NCBI RefSeq assembly: GCF_014646015.1
Contig: NZ_BMMQ01000003.1
Coordinates: forward strand, 124,001 to 188,000
Source: Microbacterium nanhaiense
GTDB lineage: Bacteria; Actinomycetota; Actinomycetes; Actinomycetales; Microbacteriaceae
DNA length: 64,000 nt
Reading direction: 5' to 3'
The notes below the pieces were generated by a model. The model saw nothing but the letters and a program-made list of their open reading frames with translations, was not told the DNA's origin and searched no databases. Made by a program: the position numbers and the translations under genes. Within the stretch, counting starts at the first letter, position 1, and every line of letters starts with the position of its first letter. Positions 38,004 to 46,760 of this stretch are shown piece by piece.

Positions 38004-39220
38004 TGACTTCCACTCCCGCGCCGCGCGGCGGAACGGCCCTCGCCCTGCTGTCGATGGCCGTCGGCGCCTTCGGCATCGGCATGACCGAGTTCGTGTCGAT
38101 GGGCCTGCTCCCCGGCATCGCGGGTGACCTCCTGCGCGGTCTCTACGAGACCCGACAGGAGGATGCGATCGCGCAGGCAGGCATCCTCATCAGCCTGTAT
38201 GCGCTGGGCGTGGTCATCGGCGCCCCGACGATCGCGGCCTTCGTCGCACGTTTCCCGCGCAACCGCGTGATGATCGGCCTGCTGCTGGCGCTTCTCCTCG
38301 CGAACGGCCTGTCCGTCGTCGCGCCGACTTTCGAGACCATGGCCGCGGCCCGTTTCCTCGCGGGCCTCCCGCACGGCGCGTACTTCGGCATGGCCACGGT
38401 GGTCGCAAGCGAACTGCTCGGCCCCACCCGGCGCGGCCACGGCATCGCGATGGTCATGAGCGGTCTCACGATCGCCAATGTGGTCGGGGTGCCGGGCGGG
38501 ACGTTCCTCGGGCAGTTCTTCGGCTGGCGCGTCGCCTACGCCGTCGTGGTGGTCGTTTTCGCCCTTGCTCTCGTCATGTGCGCGATCTTCATCCCGGCCC
38601 ACGAGGGCGACAAGGGTGGTTCCTTCCTCGGCGAGCTGCGGATCTTCCGGATCCCGCAGGTGTGGATGACGGTCGCGCTCGGCTCCATCGGCTTCGGCGC
38701 GTTCTTCGCGATCTATAGCTACATCTCCACGCTCATGACGGAGGCCGCGGGTGGCCCCGAGTGGGCGGTGCCGATCGCCCTCGTCGCGATCGGCCTGGGC
38801 ATGGTCGTCGGCAACATCATCGGCGGACGCCTCGCCGACCGGAGCGTGCGACGCACTCTGCTCGTGGGTCTGAGCTGCGTCGCCGTCATGTCGGGCGTCG
38901 TCGCCGTCGCGGCGGCGCACCCCGCGACGCTCGTCGTGGCGCTCTTCGTTTTCGGCACGATGAGCCAGGTCACGGTGCCGTCAATCCAGCTGCGACTTCT
39001 CGACGTCGCGGGCGACTACCAGTCGATCGGTGCCGCGCTCAACCACTCCGCGCTGAACATCGGTAACAGCCTCGGCGCCGCGCTCGGTGGCGTCGTCATC
39101 GCCGCGGGCCTCGGCTACGCCGCCCCGGCCTGGCTCGGCGTGTTGCTCTCGGCCCTCGGTGTGCTCATCGCGGTGGCCTCCTTCGCGATGGACCGACGGG
39201 GCGTGACGCTCGCGGCATAG
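38003..39220 (+). CDS. MFS transporter, DHA1 drug/arabinose-efflux type
   Basis: A 405-residue protein with twelve predicted helices. The N-terminal GIGMTEFVSMGLLPGIA and the motif A region VARFPRNRVMIGLL, plus AARFLAGLPHGAYFGMATVVASEL, are hallmarks of the AraJ/DHA1 family. It likely exports sugars or small drugs by proton antiport. The start overlaps the preceding gene's stop. It is the last gene of the nnrD operon and is followed by a repeat-rich convergent spacer that probably contains its terminator. Confidence 0.9.
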   Translation: MTSTPAPRGGTALALLSMAVGAFGIGMTEFVSMGLLPGIAGDLLRGLYETRQEDAIAQAGILISLYALGVVIGAPTIAAFVARFPRNRVMIGLLLALLLANGLSVVAPTFETMAAARFLAGLPHGAYFGMATVVASELLGPTRRGHGIAMVMSGLTIANVVGVPGGTFLGQFFGWRVAYAVVVVVFALALVMCAIFIPAHEGDKGGSFLGELRIFRIPQVWMTVALGSIGFGAFFAIYSYISTLMTEAAGGPEWAVPIALVAIGLGMVVGNIIGGRLADRSVRRTLLVGLSCVAVMSGVVAVAAAHPATLVVALFVFGTMSQVTVPSIQLRLLDVAGDYQSIGAALNHSALNIGNSLGAALGGVVIAAGLGYAAPAWLGVLLSALGVLIAVASFAMDRRGVTLAA

Positions 39221-39536
39221 CCGGCGGGAGGAGCGACCCGGAATTGCGGAGATAGCCCCTCGCCTCGGGGCTACGGGCGCGTTGTGCCCGTAGTTCTGGA
39301 TCCTCTCCGCAGTTATGGGTCGCGAGGTTACGCAGGCGGGCCCTGCGTGTAGGTCCCGACGCGCGGAGATGGACCCTTGCTTCGGAGCTGGAGGGGTATT
39401 CCCTCCGCAGTTCGGGATCAGCTCCGCGGCGCGAGGCCGGGCGTTCGCGAGGAGCCACGCGACCCGGCCTCCCGCAAGGGGAATGCCCGCAAAGGGAATG
39501 CCCGCGAGGGCAATACTCGCGAGGGCATCTCGCGAT
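39221..39536. other. 316-base gene-free convergent spacer packed with palindromes
   Basis: No gene is visible. The region contains two related modules (about 39241-39326 and 39360-39436) that share GCGGAGAT near the start and CTCCGCAGTT near the end. In the first, outer arms 39243-39252 and 39304-39313 enclose hairpins TAGCCCC/GGGGCTA (39253-39273) and TACGGGC/GCCCGTA (39272-39292). Other hairpins lie at 39331-39347 (CGCAGG/CCTGCG), 39390-39406 (GGAGGG/CCCTCC) and 39433-39471 (nine-base arms). Tandem repeats follow. It sits between the 3' ends of the MFS and metX genes, so termination or an extragenic palindromic repeat family is likely. Confidence 0.7.
39471..39530. repeat. four 15-base tandem repeats next to the metX stop
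   Basis: Four consecutive units of 15 bases (starting 39471, 39486, 39501 and 39516) follow the pattern CCCGCRARGGGAATG, with drift in the last two. They end 6 bases before the metX stop codon. The unit is partly palindromic (CCCGC with GGG). Confidence 0.8.
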
Positions 39537-40742
39537 CTACTCCGAGAGGAGTGCGCGCAGGTGGTGGCCGAGGACGGTCGTCTCGATGAGGAAGCCGTCG
39601 TGGCCGAAGTCGCTGCGGATCACGACCGCCTCGTCGCCGTGGATGGTCGTCGGGATGCCGTTCGCGATGCGGTGCTGGCCCTCGATCGGGAACAGTCGGT
39701 CGGTGTCGATGCCGACGACGAGGGTCTGTGCGGTGACGCGGGCCAGGGCGTCGTCTATTCCGCCGCGTCCGCGGCCCACGTCGTGCGAGTTCATCGCCTC
39801 GATGAGTCGGGCGTAGGTGTTGGCGTCGAATCGCCGCGTGAACTTGTTGCCGTGGAAGTCGAGGTAGGACTCCACGGCGTAGCGCCCGCCGTAGCCGAGC
39901 GGGCTGACGTCCGACTGCCAGGAGCGCTGGAAGCGCTTGTTCAGCTCGACGACTCCGCGATAGTTCAACATCGCAAGGCGGCGGGCGAGGGCGAGGCCGC
40001 GGTGCGGTCCCTCGCCGGGGCCCGCGTCGTAGTATTCGCCGCCCGCGAAGCCGGGATCGATTTCGATCGCCTCGAGCTGCGTCGTGTTCAGCGCGATCTG
40101 ATCCGCACTCGTCTCCGGAGGCGAGGCGATCACCGCGAGGCGTGCCACGCGCTCGGGGTGCGTGATGCCCCATTCGAGCGCGTGCATGCCGCCCATCGAA
40201 CCGCCGACGACCGTGTGCCACCGCTCGATGCCGAGGTGGTCGGCGAGCGCCCGCTGCGCGTCGACCTGATCCCGGATCGTTAGGAACGGGAAGCGGGACG
40301 CCCAGTGGTCGCCGTCCGGGTGGATGCTGGCGGGACCCGTGGATCCCTGGCATCCGCCGAGGATGTTGGGTGCGATGACGAACAGCCGGTCGGTGTCGAT
40401 CGGACGGCCGGGGCCGACGATGTCCTCCCACCAGCCTGCCGTCTGATGCCCAGGGCCCGCCTCGCCGCGCACGTGGCTGTCGCCCGTGAAGGCGTGCAGA
40501 ACGAGCACGGCGTTCGAATTGTCGTCGTTGAGCTCGCCCCAGGACTCGTAGGCGAGCCGCATGTGCGGGATCGTGTCGCCGCGCTCGGTTGTGAAGGATC
40601 CGAGCCGCGCGAACTGGCGCTGGCCCACCGGGTCGCCGTCCTGCCATGCGCCGCTGGCGGGAGGTCGGCCCGCCATCAGTCGCGCGTCGGCCTCCGTGAC
40701 GGGGGCCGACGGGACGGTGTCTTCGGAGATTTGCCAGTCCAT
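39537..40742 (-). CDS. metX: homoserine O-acetyltransferase
   Basis: A 401-residue alpha/beta-hydrolase-fold enzyme. GGSMGGMHALEW carries the catalytic Ser, with the acid in VVGIDTDRLFP and the His in FGHDGFL near the C-terminus. VLVLHAFTGDSHV and NILGGCQGSTGP are family signatures. It makes O-acetyl-homoserine, the substrate of the MetY enzyme encoded just upstream on the same strand. A terminator lies between metY and metX, so metX must have its own promoter or depend on read-through. Confidence 0.95.
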   Translation of the reverse strand: MDWQISEDTVPSAPVTEADARLMAGRPPASGAWQDGDPVGQRQFARLGSFTTERGDTIPHMRLAYESWGELNDDNSNAVLVLHAFTGDSHVRGEAGPGHQTAGWWEDIVGPGRPIDTDRLFVIAPNILGGCQGSTGPASIHPDGDHWASRFPFLTIRDQVDAQRALADHLGIERWHTVVGGSMGGMHALEWGITHPERVARLAVIASPPETSADQIALNTTQLEAIEIDPGFAGGEYYDAGPGEGPHRGLALARRLAMLNYRGVVELNKRFQRSWQSDVSPLGYGGRYAVESYLDFHGNKFTRRFDANTYARLIEAMNSHDVGRGRGGIDDALARVTAQTLVVGIDTDRLFPIEGQHRIANGIPTTIHGDEAVVIRSDFGHDGFLIETTVLGHHLRALLSE

Positions 40743-40818
40743 GGTGTCGTCTATTCTGCCGTGTTTCCCGCGGCCGGGCCGCCGCGCCCGCGCGGGAGCG
40801 GATCCGGGGTGAACGAAA

Positions 40819-40859
40819 GGGGAGGTTTCGCAGAGCGGATCGCCCTGCGAAACCTCCCC
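40819..40859 (-). terminator. hairpin terminator between metY and metX
   Basis: Perfect 15-base arms (40819-40833 and 40845-40859) with an 11-base loop begin 21 bases after the metY stop on the minus strand. On the minus strand the stem is followed by a short T-containing CCCCTTTCG. Confidence 0.8.
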
Positions 40860-40880
40860 GAGTGGTGAGGACCGGAGTGC

Positions 40881-42182
40881 TCAGGCCTTGGCGCGCGCGA
40901 ACGCCTGCTCGAGGTCGGACTTGAGGTCCTCGACGTTCTCGAGGCCCACGGACAGCCGCACGAGTCCGGGCGTGACGCCGGCGGCGAGCTGCTCCTCGGG
41001 GGTCAGCTGCGAGTGAGTGGTCGACGCCGGGTGGATGACGAGCGATCGCACGTCGCCGATGTTCGCCAGGTGGCTGAAGAGGGTCAGCGAATTGACGAAC
41101 GCGCGACCCGCGTCCACACCGCCCTTCAGCTCGAAGGAGAGCACGGCCCCGACGCCCCGGGGCGCGTACTTCCGCGCCGCCTCATACCAGGGCGACGAGG
41201 GCAGGCCCGAGTAGCTGACGGTCGCGACGTCCGGGTGCTGCTCGAGCCACTCGGCGATCGCCTGGGTGTTCGCGACGTGACGCTCCATGCGTAGCGACAG
41301 GGTCTCGATGCCCTGCAGCAGCTGCCAGGCGTTGTTCGGGGCGGCGGAGGAGCCGAGGTCGCGCAGCATCTGCACACGCGCCTTCGTAATGTAGGCGACG
41401 GAGTCGCCGAGGGCACCGGTGTAGCTGATGCCGTGGTACGAGGGGTCCGGCTCGGTGAGCTCGGGGAACTTCTCCGCGTTCTTCGACCAGGCGAAGGTGC
41501 CGCCGTCGACAATCGCTCCGACGACGACCGTGCCGTGGCCCGAGAGGAACTTCGTGGCCGAGTGCACGACGATGTCGGCACCGTGCTCGAAGGGGCGCAC
41601 GAGGTACGGCGTCGCGATCGTGTTGTCGGCGATGAGCGGGAGGCCGTTCTCGTGCGCGATGTCGGCGATGCCGCGGATGTCGAGCACGTTCGCCTGCGGG
41701 TTGCCGATCGTTTCGGCGAAGAACAGCTTCGTGTTGGGGCGCACGGCGCGGCGCCACTCGTCGAGGTCGTCCTGGTTCTCGATGAAGGTCGTCTCGATGC
41801 CGAGCTTCGCGAGCGTGTACTTGAAGAGGTTGAAGGTGCCGCCGTAGATCGCGCCCGAGGAGACGATGTGATCGCCCGCCTGCGCGATGTTGAGGACCGC
41901 GAAGGTCTCGGCCGCCTGTCCACTCGCCACCAGAAGAGCGCCGGATCCGCCTTCGAGCGCCGCGATGCGCTGCTCGGCGACGTCCTGCGTCGGGTTCATG
42001 ATGCGCGTGTAGATGTTGCCCGACTCGGCGAGCGAGAAGAGGTTCGCCGCGTGATCGGAGTCGCGGAACACGTACGCGGTGGTCTGGTACAGGGGCGTCG
42101 CCCGTGCGCCCGTCGTCGGGTCGGGCTGCGCGCCGGCGTGGATCTGGCGGGTCTCGAAGGCCCACTGAGCGGAGTCGGTCAT
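40881..42182 (-). CDS. metY: O-acetylhomoserine sulfhydrylase (bifunctional aminocarboxypropyltransferase/cysteine synthase type)
   Basis: A 433-residue PLP enzyme of the Cys/Met metabolism family. The PLP lysine lies in HSATKFLSGHGTVV. FETRQIHAGAQPDPTTGARATPLYQTTAYVF at the N-terminus and MNPTQDVAEQRIAALEGG are typical. It replaces the acetyl group of O-acetylhomoserine with sulfide to form homocysteine. ATG 42182 is chosen because AGGGGA precedes it; an upstream in-frame ATG at 42251 would overlap the promoter. It sits upstream of metX with a terminator between. Confidence 0.95.
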   Translation of the reverse strand: MTDSAQWAFETRQIHAGAQPDPTTGARATPLYQTTAYVFRDSDHAANLFSLAESGNIYTRIMNPTQDVAEQRIAALEGGSGALLVASGQAAETFAVLNIAQAGDHIVSSGAIYGGTFNLFKYTLAKLGIETTFIENQDDLDEWRRAVRPNTKLFFAETIGNPQANVLDIRGIADIAHENGLPLIADNTIATPYLVRPFEHGADIVVHSATKFLSGHGTVVVGAIVDGGTFAWSKNAEKFPELTEPDPSYHGISYTGALGDSVAYITKARVQMLRDLGSSAAPNNAWQLLQGIETLSLRMERHVANTQAIAEWLEQHPDVATVSYSGLPSSPWYEAARKYAPRGVGAVLSFELKGGVDAGRAFVNSLTLFSHLANIGDVRSLVIHPASTTHSQLTPEEQLAAGVTPGLVRLSVGLENVEDLKSDLEQAFARAKA

Positions 42183-42222
42183 GGGGGTTCCCCTATCGCT
42201 GATGATGTGGTGGCTTGAGATG

Positions 42223-42251
42223 ACCATACGGCCGGTCGACGTGCGCGCCAA
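42223..42251 (-). promoter_or_regulatory. candidate metY promoter
   Basis: On the minus strand TTGGCG (42246-42251) and TATGGT (42223-42228) are separated by 17 bases, about 41 bases before the metY ATG. The short untranslated leader leaves no room for a SAM riboswitch. Confidence 0.45.
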
Positions 42252-42284
42252 TACCCGGGAAACGTGGCGTCATATGCGGATGGG

Positions 42285-42290
42285 TAGGCT
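42285..42290 (+). promoter_or_regulatory. -10 element of a leaderless SDR transcript
   Basis: TAGGCT ends six bases before the ATG at 42297, with no ribosome site between, which is the usual spacing for leaderless actinobacterial mRNAs. Confidence 0.5.
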
Positions 42291-42296
42291 GGAATC

Positions 42297-43067
42297 ATGA
42301 CGAGACGCGCAGTGGTGACGGGAGCAAGCTCGGGCATCGGCAGGGCGACGGTGGTGGCCCTGCGCGACAGCGGCTGGGAGGTGCTCGGGGTGGCGCGTCG
42401 GGCCGATCGGCTCGCGCAACTCGCCGCCGAGACGGGCGCCGAGGTCTTCGCGGCGGACCTCACGAGGCAGCAGGACATCGACGCGCTCGCGGAGCGCCTC
42501 GGTTCGGATCCAGCGCACTCGCTCGTGCACATCGCCGGCGGCGCCCTCGGCGCCGACCGCGTCGAGGATGGCGACAGCGTGCAGTGGTTGCGCATGTACG
42601 AGATGAACACCCTCTCGGCGCAGCGGCTCGTGAAGGCGCTGCTCCCGAAGCTCCGGGCCACGGCGGCGGCGGAGCGGACACACGTCGACACGCTCTTCCT
42701 CACGTCGACGGCGGCGCAGGTGGCCTATCCCGGAGGGGCCGGGTACAACGCGGCCAAGGCGGGGGAGTCGATGCTCGTGCAGGCCCTTCGGCAGGAACTC
42801 GTCGGCGAGCCGATCCGCGTGATCGAGATCGCCCCCGGCATGGTGCACACGGAGGAGTTCTCGCTCGTGCGCCTCGGCGACCGCGCGAAGGCCGATGCCG
42901 TCTATGACAACGTCGACCACCCCCTCACCGCGGCGGATGTCGCCGACGTCGTCGCCTATAGCCTGAACGCGCCCGGGCACGTCAATCTCGACCAGGTGAC
43001 GATCCGCCCCGTCGCGCAGGCGGCCCAGCACCTCGTGCATCGCGGCCCGCTGGCACCGCGCGCGTGA
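42297..43067 (+). CDS. short-chain dehydrogenase/reductase
   Basis: A 256-residue classical SDR. The cofactor motif [11 protein letters not shown] is at residues 8-18, the NAG equivalent reads HIAGG, the catalytic Ser is in LTSTAAQ, and YNAAK is the YxxxK pair. The PGMVHT after the active site is typical. GVARRADRL after beta-2 suggests NADP preference. The substrate is unknown. The gene appears leaderless and overlaps ung by four bases (GTGA), so a repair gene is coupled to it. Confidence 0.9.
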   Translation: MTRRAVVTGASSGIGRATVVALRDSGWEVLGVARRADRLAQLAAETGAEVFAADLTRQQDIDALAERLGSDPAHSLVHIAGGALGADRVEDGDSVQWLRMYEMNTLSAQRLVKALLPKLRATAAAERTHVDTLFLTSTAAQVAYPGGAGYNAAKAGESMLVQALRQELVGEPIRVIEIAPGMVHTEEFSLVRLGDRAKADAVYDNVDHPLTAADVADVVAYSLNAPGHVNLDQVTIRPVAQAAQHLVHRGPLAPRA

Positions 43068-43750
43068 CCATGGCGCGGACCCTGCCGGAACTCGCGGAGG
43101 CGGGCCTGATCGACGCGAGCTGGGCTCGTGCCCTGGAACCCGTCGCGGGAACGATCGCGGCCATCGGAGAGCGGCTGCGCGCCGAGCAGAAGCCCTACCT
43201 GCCGTCGGGCGATCGCGTCTTGCGCGCCTTCCAGCGCCCGCTCGACGAGGTGAAGGTGCTGATCGTCGGCCAGGATCCCTACCCGACGCCGGGGCACCCC
43301 GTCGGTCTGTCGTTCTCGGTCGAGCGCGACGTGCGTCCCGTGCCGCGCAGTCTCGGCAACATCTACCGCGAGATGCAGACCGACCTGGGGCTCGCCCCGC
43401 CCAAGCACGGCGACCTGTCCAGCTGGGCCGATCAGGGCGTCATGCTGCTCAACAGGGCGCTGACGGTCGCTCCCGGAGCTCCCGCCTCGCACAGGGGGTG
43501 GGGTTGGGAGGCCGTCACCGATCACGCCATTCGCGTTCTCGCCGCGCGCGAGCGACCGCTCGTGGCGATCCTGTGGGGCAACCCCGCGCGTCAGCTGGCG
43601 CCGCTCCTCGGGTCGACGCCGAGGATCGAATCCGCGCATCCCTCGCCGCTGTCCGCCAATCGGGGCTTCTTCGGCTCGCGGCCATTCTCGCGCGCGAACG
43701 CGCTGCTCGAGGAGCAGGGCGCGGATCCGATCGACTGGACCGTGCGGTAA
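43064..43750 (+). CDS. ung: uracil-DNA glycosylase, family 1
   Basis: A 228-residue enzyme. The water-activating loop [18 protein letters not shown] is at about residues 67-84 with the catalytic Asp. The minor-groove loop [21 protein letters not shown] lies near the C-terminus, and [12 protein letters not shown] is conserved. It removes uracil from DNA to begin base excision repair. The GTG start is inside the stop of the SDR gene. Confidence 0.95.
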   Translation: MTMARTLPELAEAGLIDASWARALEPVAGTIAAIGERLRAEQKPYLPSGDRVLRAFQRPLDEVKVLIVGQDPYPTPGHPVGLSFSVERDVRPVPRSLGNIYREMQTDLGLAPPKHGDLSSWADQGVMLLNRALTVAPGAPASHRGWGWEAVTDHAIRVLAARERPLVAILWGNPARQLAPLLGSTPRIESAHPSPLSANRGFFGSRPFSRANALLEEQGADPIDWTVR

Positions 43751-43818
43751 CACAACACGCTCTGCGGGTTTACAGAATCGTGACTTCGGGTCAGGATGGA
43801 ACGCGGGGAGGAAATCTG

Positions 43819-45186
43819 ATGATGTCACGGCGGTCCATTCGCTCTGCGAGACAGGCCAAGCGCGCGCAACTTCTTGTCGGAACGGGTCTGCTCGTCGCGA
43901 CCCTGGGCACCGTGGCGGTCGCCGGCTCGATAGGCCAGCCCGGGCCGACGGCGCCTCCCGCGGCCGCCGATGCGGCGGCTCCCGAACCCGTCGCGACGCA
44001 CGCCACCGAGACGCTGACCGGCGACGTCGAACACGGGCACGGCGGAGTGACCGAGGAGGACGTCGAGGCGAGCGCGGCCGAGCTCGCGCACAGCACCTAT
44101 GCCGCCGCGACGAAGGACGAACTCGAGGACCTGCGCCGGGAGGCGCGGAAGAAGCTCGTCCAAGACGCGATCGCGAAGGGCCTGCCCGTCGACCCGGCGT
44201 GGCTGGAGGACGACGCGACGCTCTCCCCGGGCGACAAGCTCGCCTGGCCGCTCGCCAACTACTTCATCAGCGACTACTTCGGGACCCGCGGTGGCGGGCA
44301 CATGGGCATCGACCTCGCCGCCGCCGCCATGGAGCCGATCGGCGCCGCCGCGCCTGGCGTCGTGATCCTCTCGCAGGACAACTACTTCGGATACGGCTCG
44401 GCCGTCATCGTTCAGCACGCCGACGGGTACCAGAGCGTGTACGGGCACATGACGTACGGTTCGCGCACCGTGAAGGTCGGCGACTGGGTCGAGACCGGCG
44501 ATCACCTGGGCGGTGTGGGGAACACCGGGCGCAGCTTCGGCAACCACCTCCACTTCGAGGTGCGGAAGAACGGCGTCCCGGTCGACCCCTACCCGCTCCT
44601 GACGGGCGGTTCCGCGGCGCCCGTCGAGATCAAGCCGGGCGTTCCCGTGCCGCCCGACCCGGGTCCCGCCGAGCAGCCCACGCCGTCCGACGAGCCGACG
44701 CCCAGCGACGAGCCCTCGCAGACGCCGCCGGCGTCGCCGTCGGCGAGCCCCTCGCCCTCGAAGACTCCGTCGCCGTCGAAGAGCCCGGCGCCGTCGAAGA
44801 CTCCGACGCCCTCGACGCCCGCGAGCCCGTCGCCGTCCAAGACGCCCTCTCCGTCGCCGAGCCGCGGACCCGAGCAGACGCCGTCGCCCACCGCGCCCGC
44901 CTCGCCGTCGCCGTCGACGCCGCCCTCGGAGCAGCCGTCGACGCCACCCGAGCCGGCGCCGACGCAGGCCCCGAGCCCGTCGACGGCGCCCGACCCCGCC
45001 CCGACGCAGGCCCCGAGCCCCTCGACCGTGCCCGAGCCGGCTCCGACGCAGGACGCGCAGCCGACACAGGAACCCACGCCGACGAAGCGGGCGGCGCCGA
45101 CCGAGACCGCGACCGCGGCTCCCGAGGCGACGACCGAGGCCGCGCCGGACGGCACGGCGTCGCCGACGCCCACGGACACCCCGTAG
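43819..45186 (+). CDS. secreted M23 (LytM-type) metallopeptidase with Pro/Ser/Thr-rich tail
   Basis: About 455 residues. A basic n-region and hydrophobic segment (about residues 14-37) form a signal peptide or anchor. A linker precedes a LytM domain with zinc ligands H161-x3-D165 (HMGID) and H243-x-H245 (HLHFE), all intact. From about residue 285 to the end runs a low-complexity tail of repeated PSKTPSPSK, EPAPTQAPSPST and similar units. It probably cleaves peptidoglycan cross-links outside the cell, with the tail spanning or binding the wall. GGGGAGGAAAT precedes ATG 43819; ATG 43822 is equally possible. Confidence 0.9.
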   Translation: MMSRRSIRSARQAKRAQLLVGTGLLVATLGTVAVAGSIGQPGPTAPPAAADAAAPEPVATHATETLTGDVEHGHGGVTEEDVEASAAELAHSTYAAATKDELEDLRREARKKLVQDAIAKGLPVDPAWLEDDATLSPGDKLAWPLANYFISDYFGTRGGGHMGIDLAAAAMEPIGAAAPGVVILSQDNYFGYGSAVIVQHADGYQSVYGHMTYGSRTVKVGDWVETGDHLGGVGNTGRSFGNHLHFEVRKNGVPVDPYPLLTGGSAAPVEIKPGVPVPPDPGPAEQPTPSDEPTPSDEPSQTPPASPSASPSPSKTPSPSKSPAPSKTPTPSTPASPSPSKTPSPSPSRGPEQTPSPTAPASPSPSTPPSEQPSTPPEPAPTQAPSPSTAPDPAPTQAPSPSTVPEPAPTQDAQPTQEPTPTKRAAPTETATAAPEATTEAAPDGTASPTPTDTP

Positions 45187-45202
45187 CGGGCCGGCTCGCC
45201 GC

Positions 45203-45985
45203 CTACAGCGTCGGGATCGCCGCGAGCAGCCGCTGCGTATAGGGGTGGGCCGGCCGGGACAGCACGTCGCGGGTCGCGCCCCGCTCGACGACCGCGCCAT
45301 CGGTCATGACGAGCACGCTGTCGCACACGTTCTGCACGACGCCGAGGTCGTGGCTGACCATGACGAGGGTCAGCCCCTCCTCCCGCCGGATCTCGGCGAG
45401 AAGCGCGAGGATCTGCGCGCGAACCGTGACGTCGAGGGCGCTCAGCGGTTCGTCGCCGACGAGGATCCGCGGCCGGTGCGCGATCGCCCGCGCCAGCGCG
45501 ACGCGCTGGCGCTGCCCGCCGGAGAGCTCGTGTGGGTACCGTTCCGCGGCGCCCGCGAGGCCCACGCGCGCGAGAACCTCCCGCACCCGTGCGCGCCGGT
45601 CGCCGGCCACGTCGAGCGCCCACAGCGGTTCGCCGACGATGCGGCCGACGCTCATCCGCGGGTCGAGCGATCCGTAGGGATCCTGCAGTACGACGCCCGT
45701 GAGCCGGCGCAGCCAGCGCAGCTCGCGCGCGCGTCCGCGGAAGTCCACGCGGCGGCCGTCGACCTCGAGTTCCCCGGAATCCGGCGCATCGAGAGCGAGC
45801 AGGATCCGCGCGAGCGTCGACTTGCCGGATCCGGATTCGCCGATCACCCCCACGCTCTCGCCCTCCGCGATGTCGAGGTCGACGGGATGCAGCTCGAACG
45901 ACATCTCCCGGCGTGAGAAGAGGTCGCGGCGCGGGGTGCGGAAGGTGCGGCTCAGGCCTCGCGCGCGCAGGATCGGATCAGTCAT
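45203..45985 (-). CDS. ABC transporter ATP-binding protein, peptide/nickel type (DppF-like)
   Basis: A 260-residue ATPase. Walker A GESGSGKST, Q-loop VVLQDPYGSLDPRM, signature LSGGQRQRVALARA, Walker B ILVGDEPLSALD and H-loop VSHD are present. The C-terminal HPYTQRLLAA is the oligopeptide-importer tail. It is the last gene of a six-gene operon and overlaps the preceding ATPase gene by eight bases. The two ATPases should form a heterodimer powering the permease pair. Confidence 0.92.
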   Translation of the reverse strand: MTDPILRARGLSRTFRTPRRDLFSRREMSFELHPVDLDIAEGESVGVIGESGSGKSTLARILLALDAPDSGELEVDGRRVDFRGRARELRWLRRLTGVVLQDPYGSLDPRMSVGRIVGEPLWALDVAGDRRARVREVLARVGLAGAAERYPHELSGGQRQRVALARAIAHRPRILVGDEPLSALDVTVRAQILALLAEIRREEGLTLVMVSHDLGVVQNVCDSVLVMTDGAVVERGATRDVLSRPAHPYTQRLLAAIPTL

Positions 45986-46760
45986 GGCGCCTCCACAGCG
46001 TCGCCTTCGAGTCTCTGAGCAGCCCCTGCGTGACCGGATGCGTCGGCGCCGAGAGCAGGTCCGCGACCGCGCCCTCCTCGACGACGCGCCCGCGCTCCAG
46101 GACGACGGCGTGCGTCGCAACCTGCGCGAGAACCGCGAGGTCGTGAGTGATGAACACGAGCGAGGCGCCGCGATCGGCGACGATCGATGCCAGGAGCTCC
46201 AGGATCCCCTTCTGCACGGTCACGTCGAGCGCCGTCGTGGGTTCGTCGGCGATGATGAGCGAGGGCTCGGCCGCGAGGACCGCGGCGATGCCGACGCGCT
46301 GGCGCTGTCCGCCGGAGAGCTGATGCGGGTAGCGCCGGACGATGCCCGCCGGATCCGGCAGGCCGACCGCTGCCGCGAGCCGCTCCGCGAGCGCGCGCGC
46401 CTCGGGGCCGCGGACGCCGCGATGGATCCGCGCGGCCTCCGCGATCTGGCCGCCGACGCGGCGGATCGGGTTGAGCGCGGTCTGCGGTTCCTGGAAGACC
46501 ATGCCGATCTCGGATCCGCGGATGGCGGCAAGCTCGCGGTCGGGGAGCCCGAGGATCTCGCGGCCGTTCCAGGTCACGGATCCGGTCGCGCGGGCGCCGT
46601 GGGGGAGGAGACCCATGACGGCGAGCGCCGTGAGCGACTTCCCCGATCCGGATTCGCCGATGATTCCGAGCCGCGCGCCGCTCGGCACCTCGAAGGACAC
46701 GCCGTCGACGACGCGGGATCCACCGATCTCGATTACGAGCTCGCGGACGACGAGGGTCAT
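45978..46760 (-). CDS. ABC transporter ATP-binding protein, peptide/nickel type (DppD-like)
   Basis: A 260-residue ATPase. Walker A GESGSGKS, Q-loop MVFQEPQTALNPIRRVGGQI, signature LSGGQRQRVGIAA, Walker B LIIADEPTTALD and H-loop ITHD are intact. It overlaps the permease gene by four bases and the second ATPase by eight. It has the same length as its partner but a different tail, HPVTQGLL, as expected for a DppD/DppF pair. Confidence 0.92.
   Translation of the reverse strand: MTLVVRELVIEIGGSRVVDGVSFEVPSGARLGIIGESGSGKSLTALAVMGLLPHGARATGSVTWNGREILGLPDRELAAIRGSEIGMVFQEPQTALNPIRRVGGQIAEAARIHRGVRGPEARALAERLAAAVGLPDPAGIVRRYPHQLSGGQRQRVGIAAVLAAEPSLIIADEPTTALDVTVQKGILELLASIVADRGASLVFITHDLAVLAQVATHAVVLERGRVVEEGAVADLLSAPTHPVTQGLLRDSKATLWRRHD

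Noticed and set aside
39471-39530. CRISPR array
   Set aside because: The 15-base units are contiguous without spacers and no cas genes are present. No other CRISPR-like pattern was seen in the window.
42183-42296. SAM riboswitch upstream of metY
   Set aside because: The predicted leader is only about 35 bases and shows no conserved SAM-riboswitch core.
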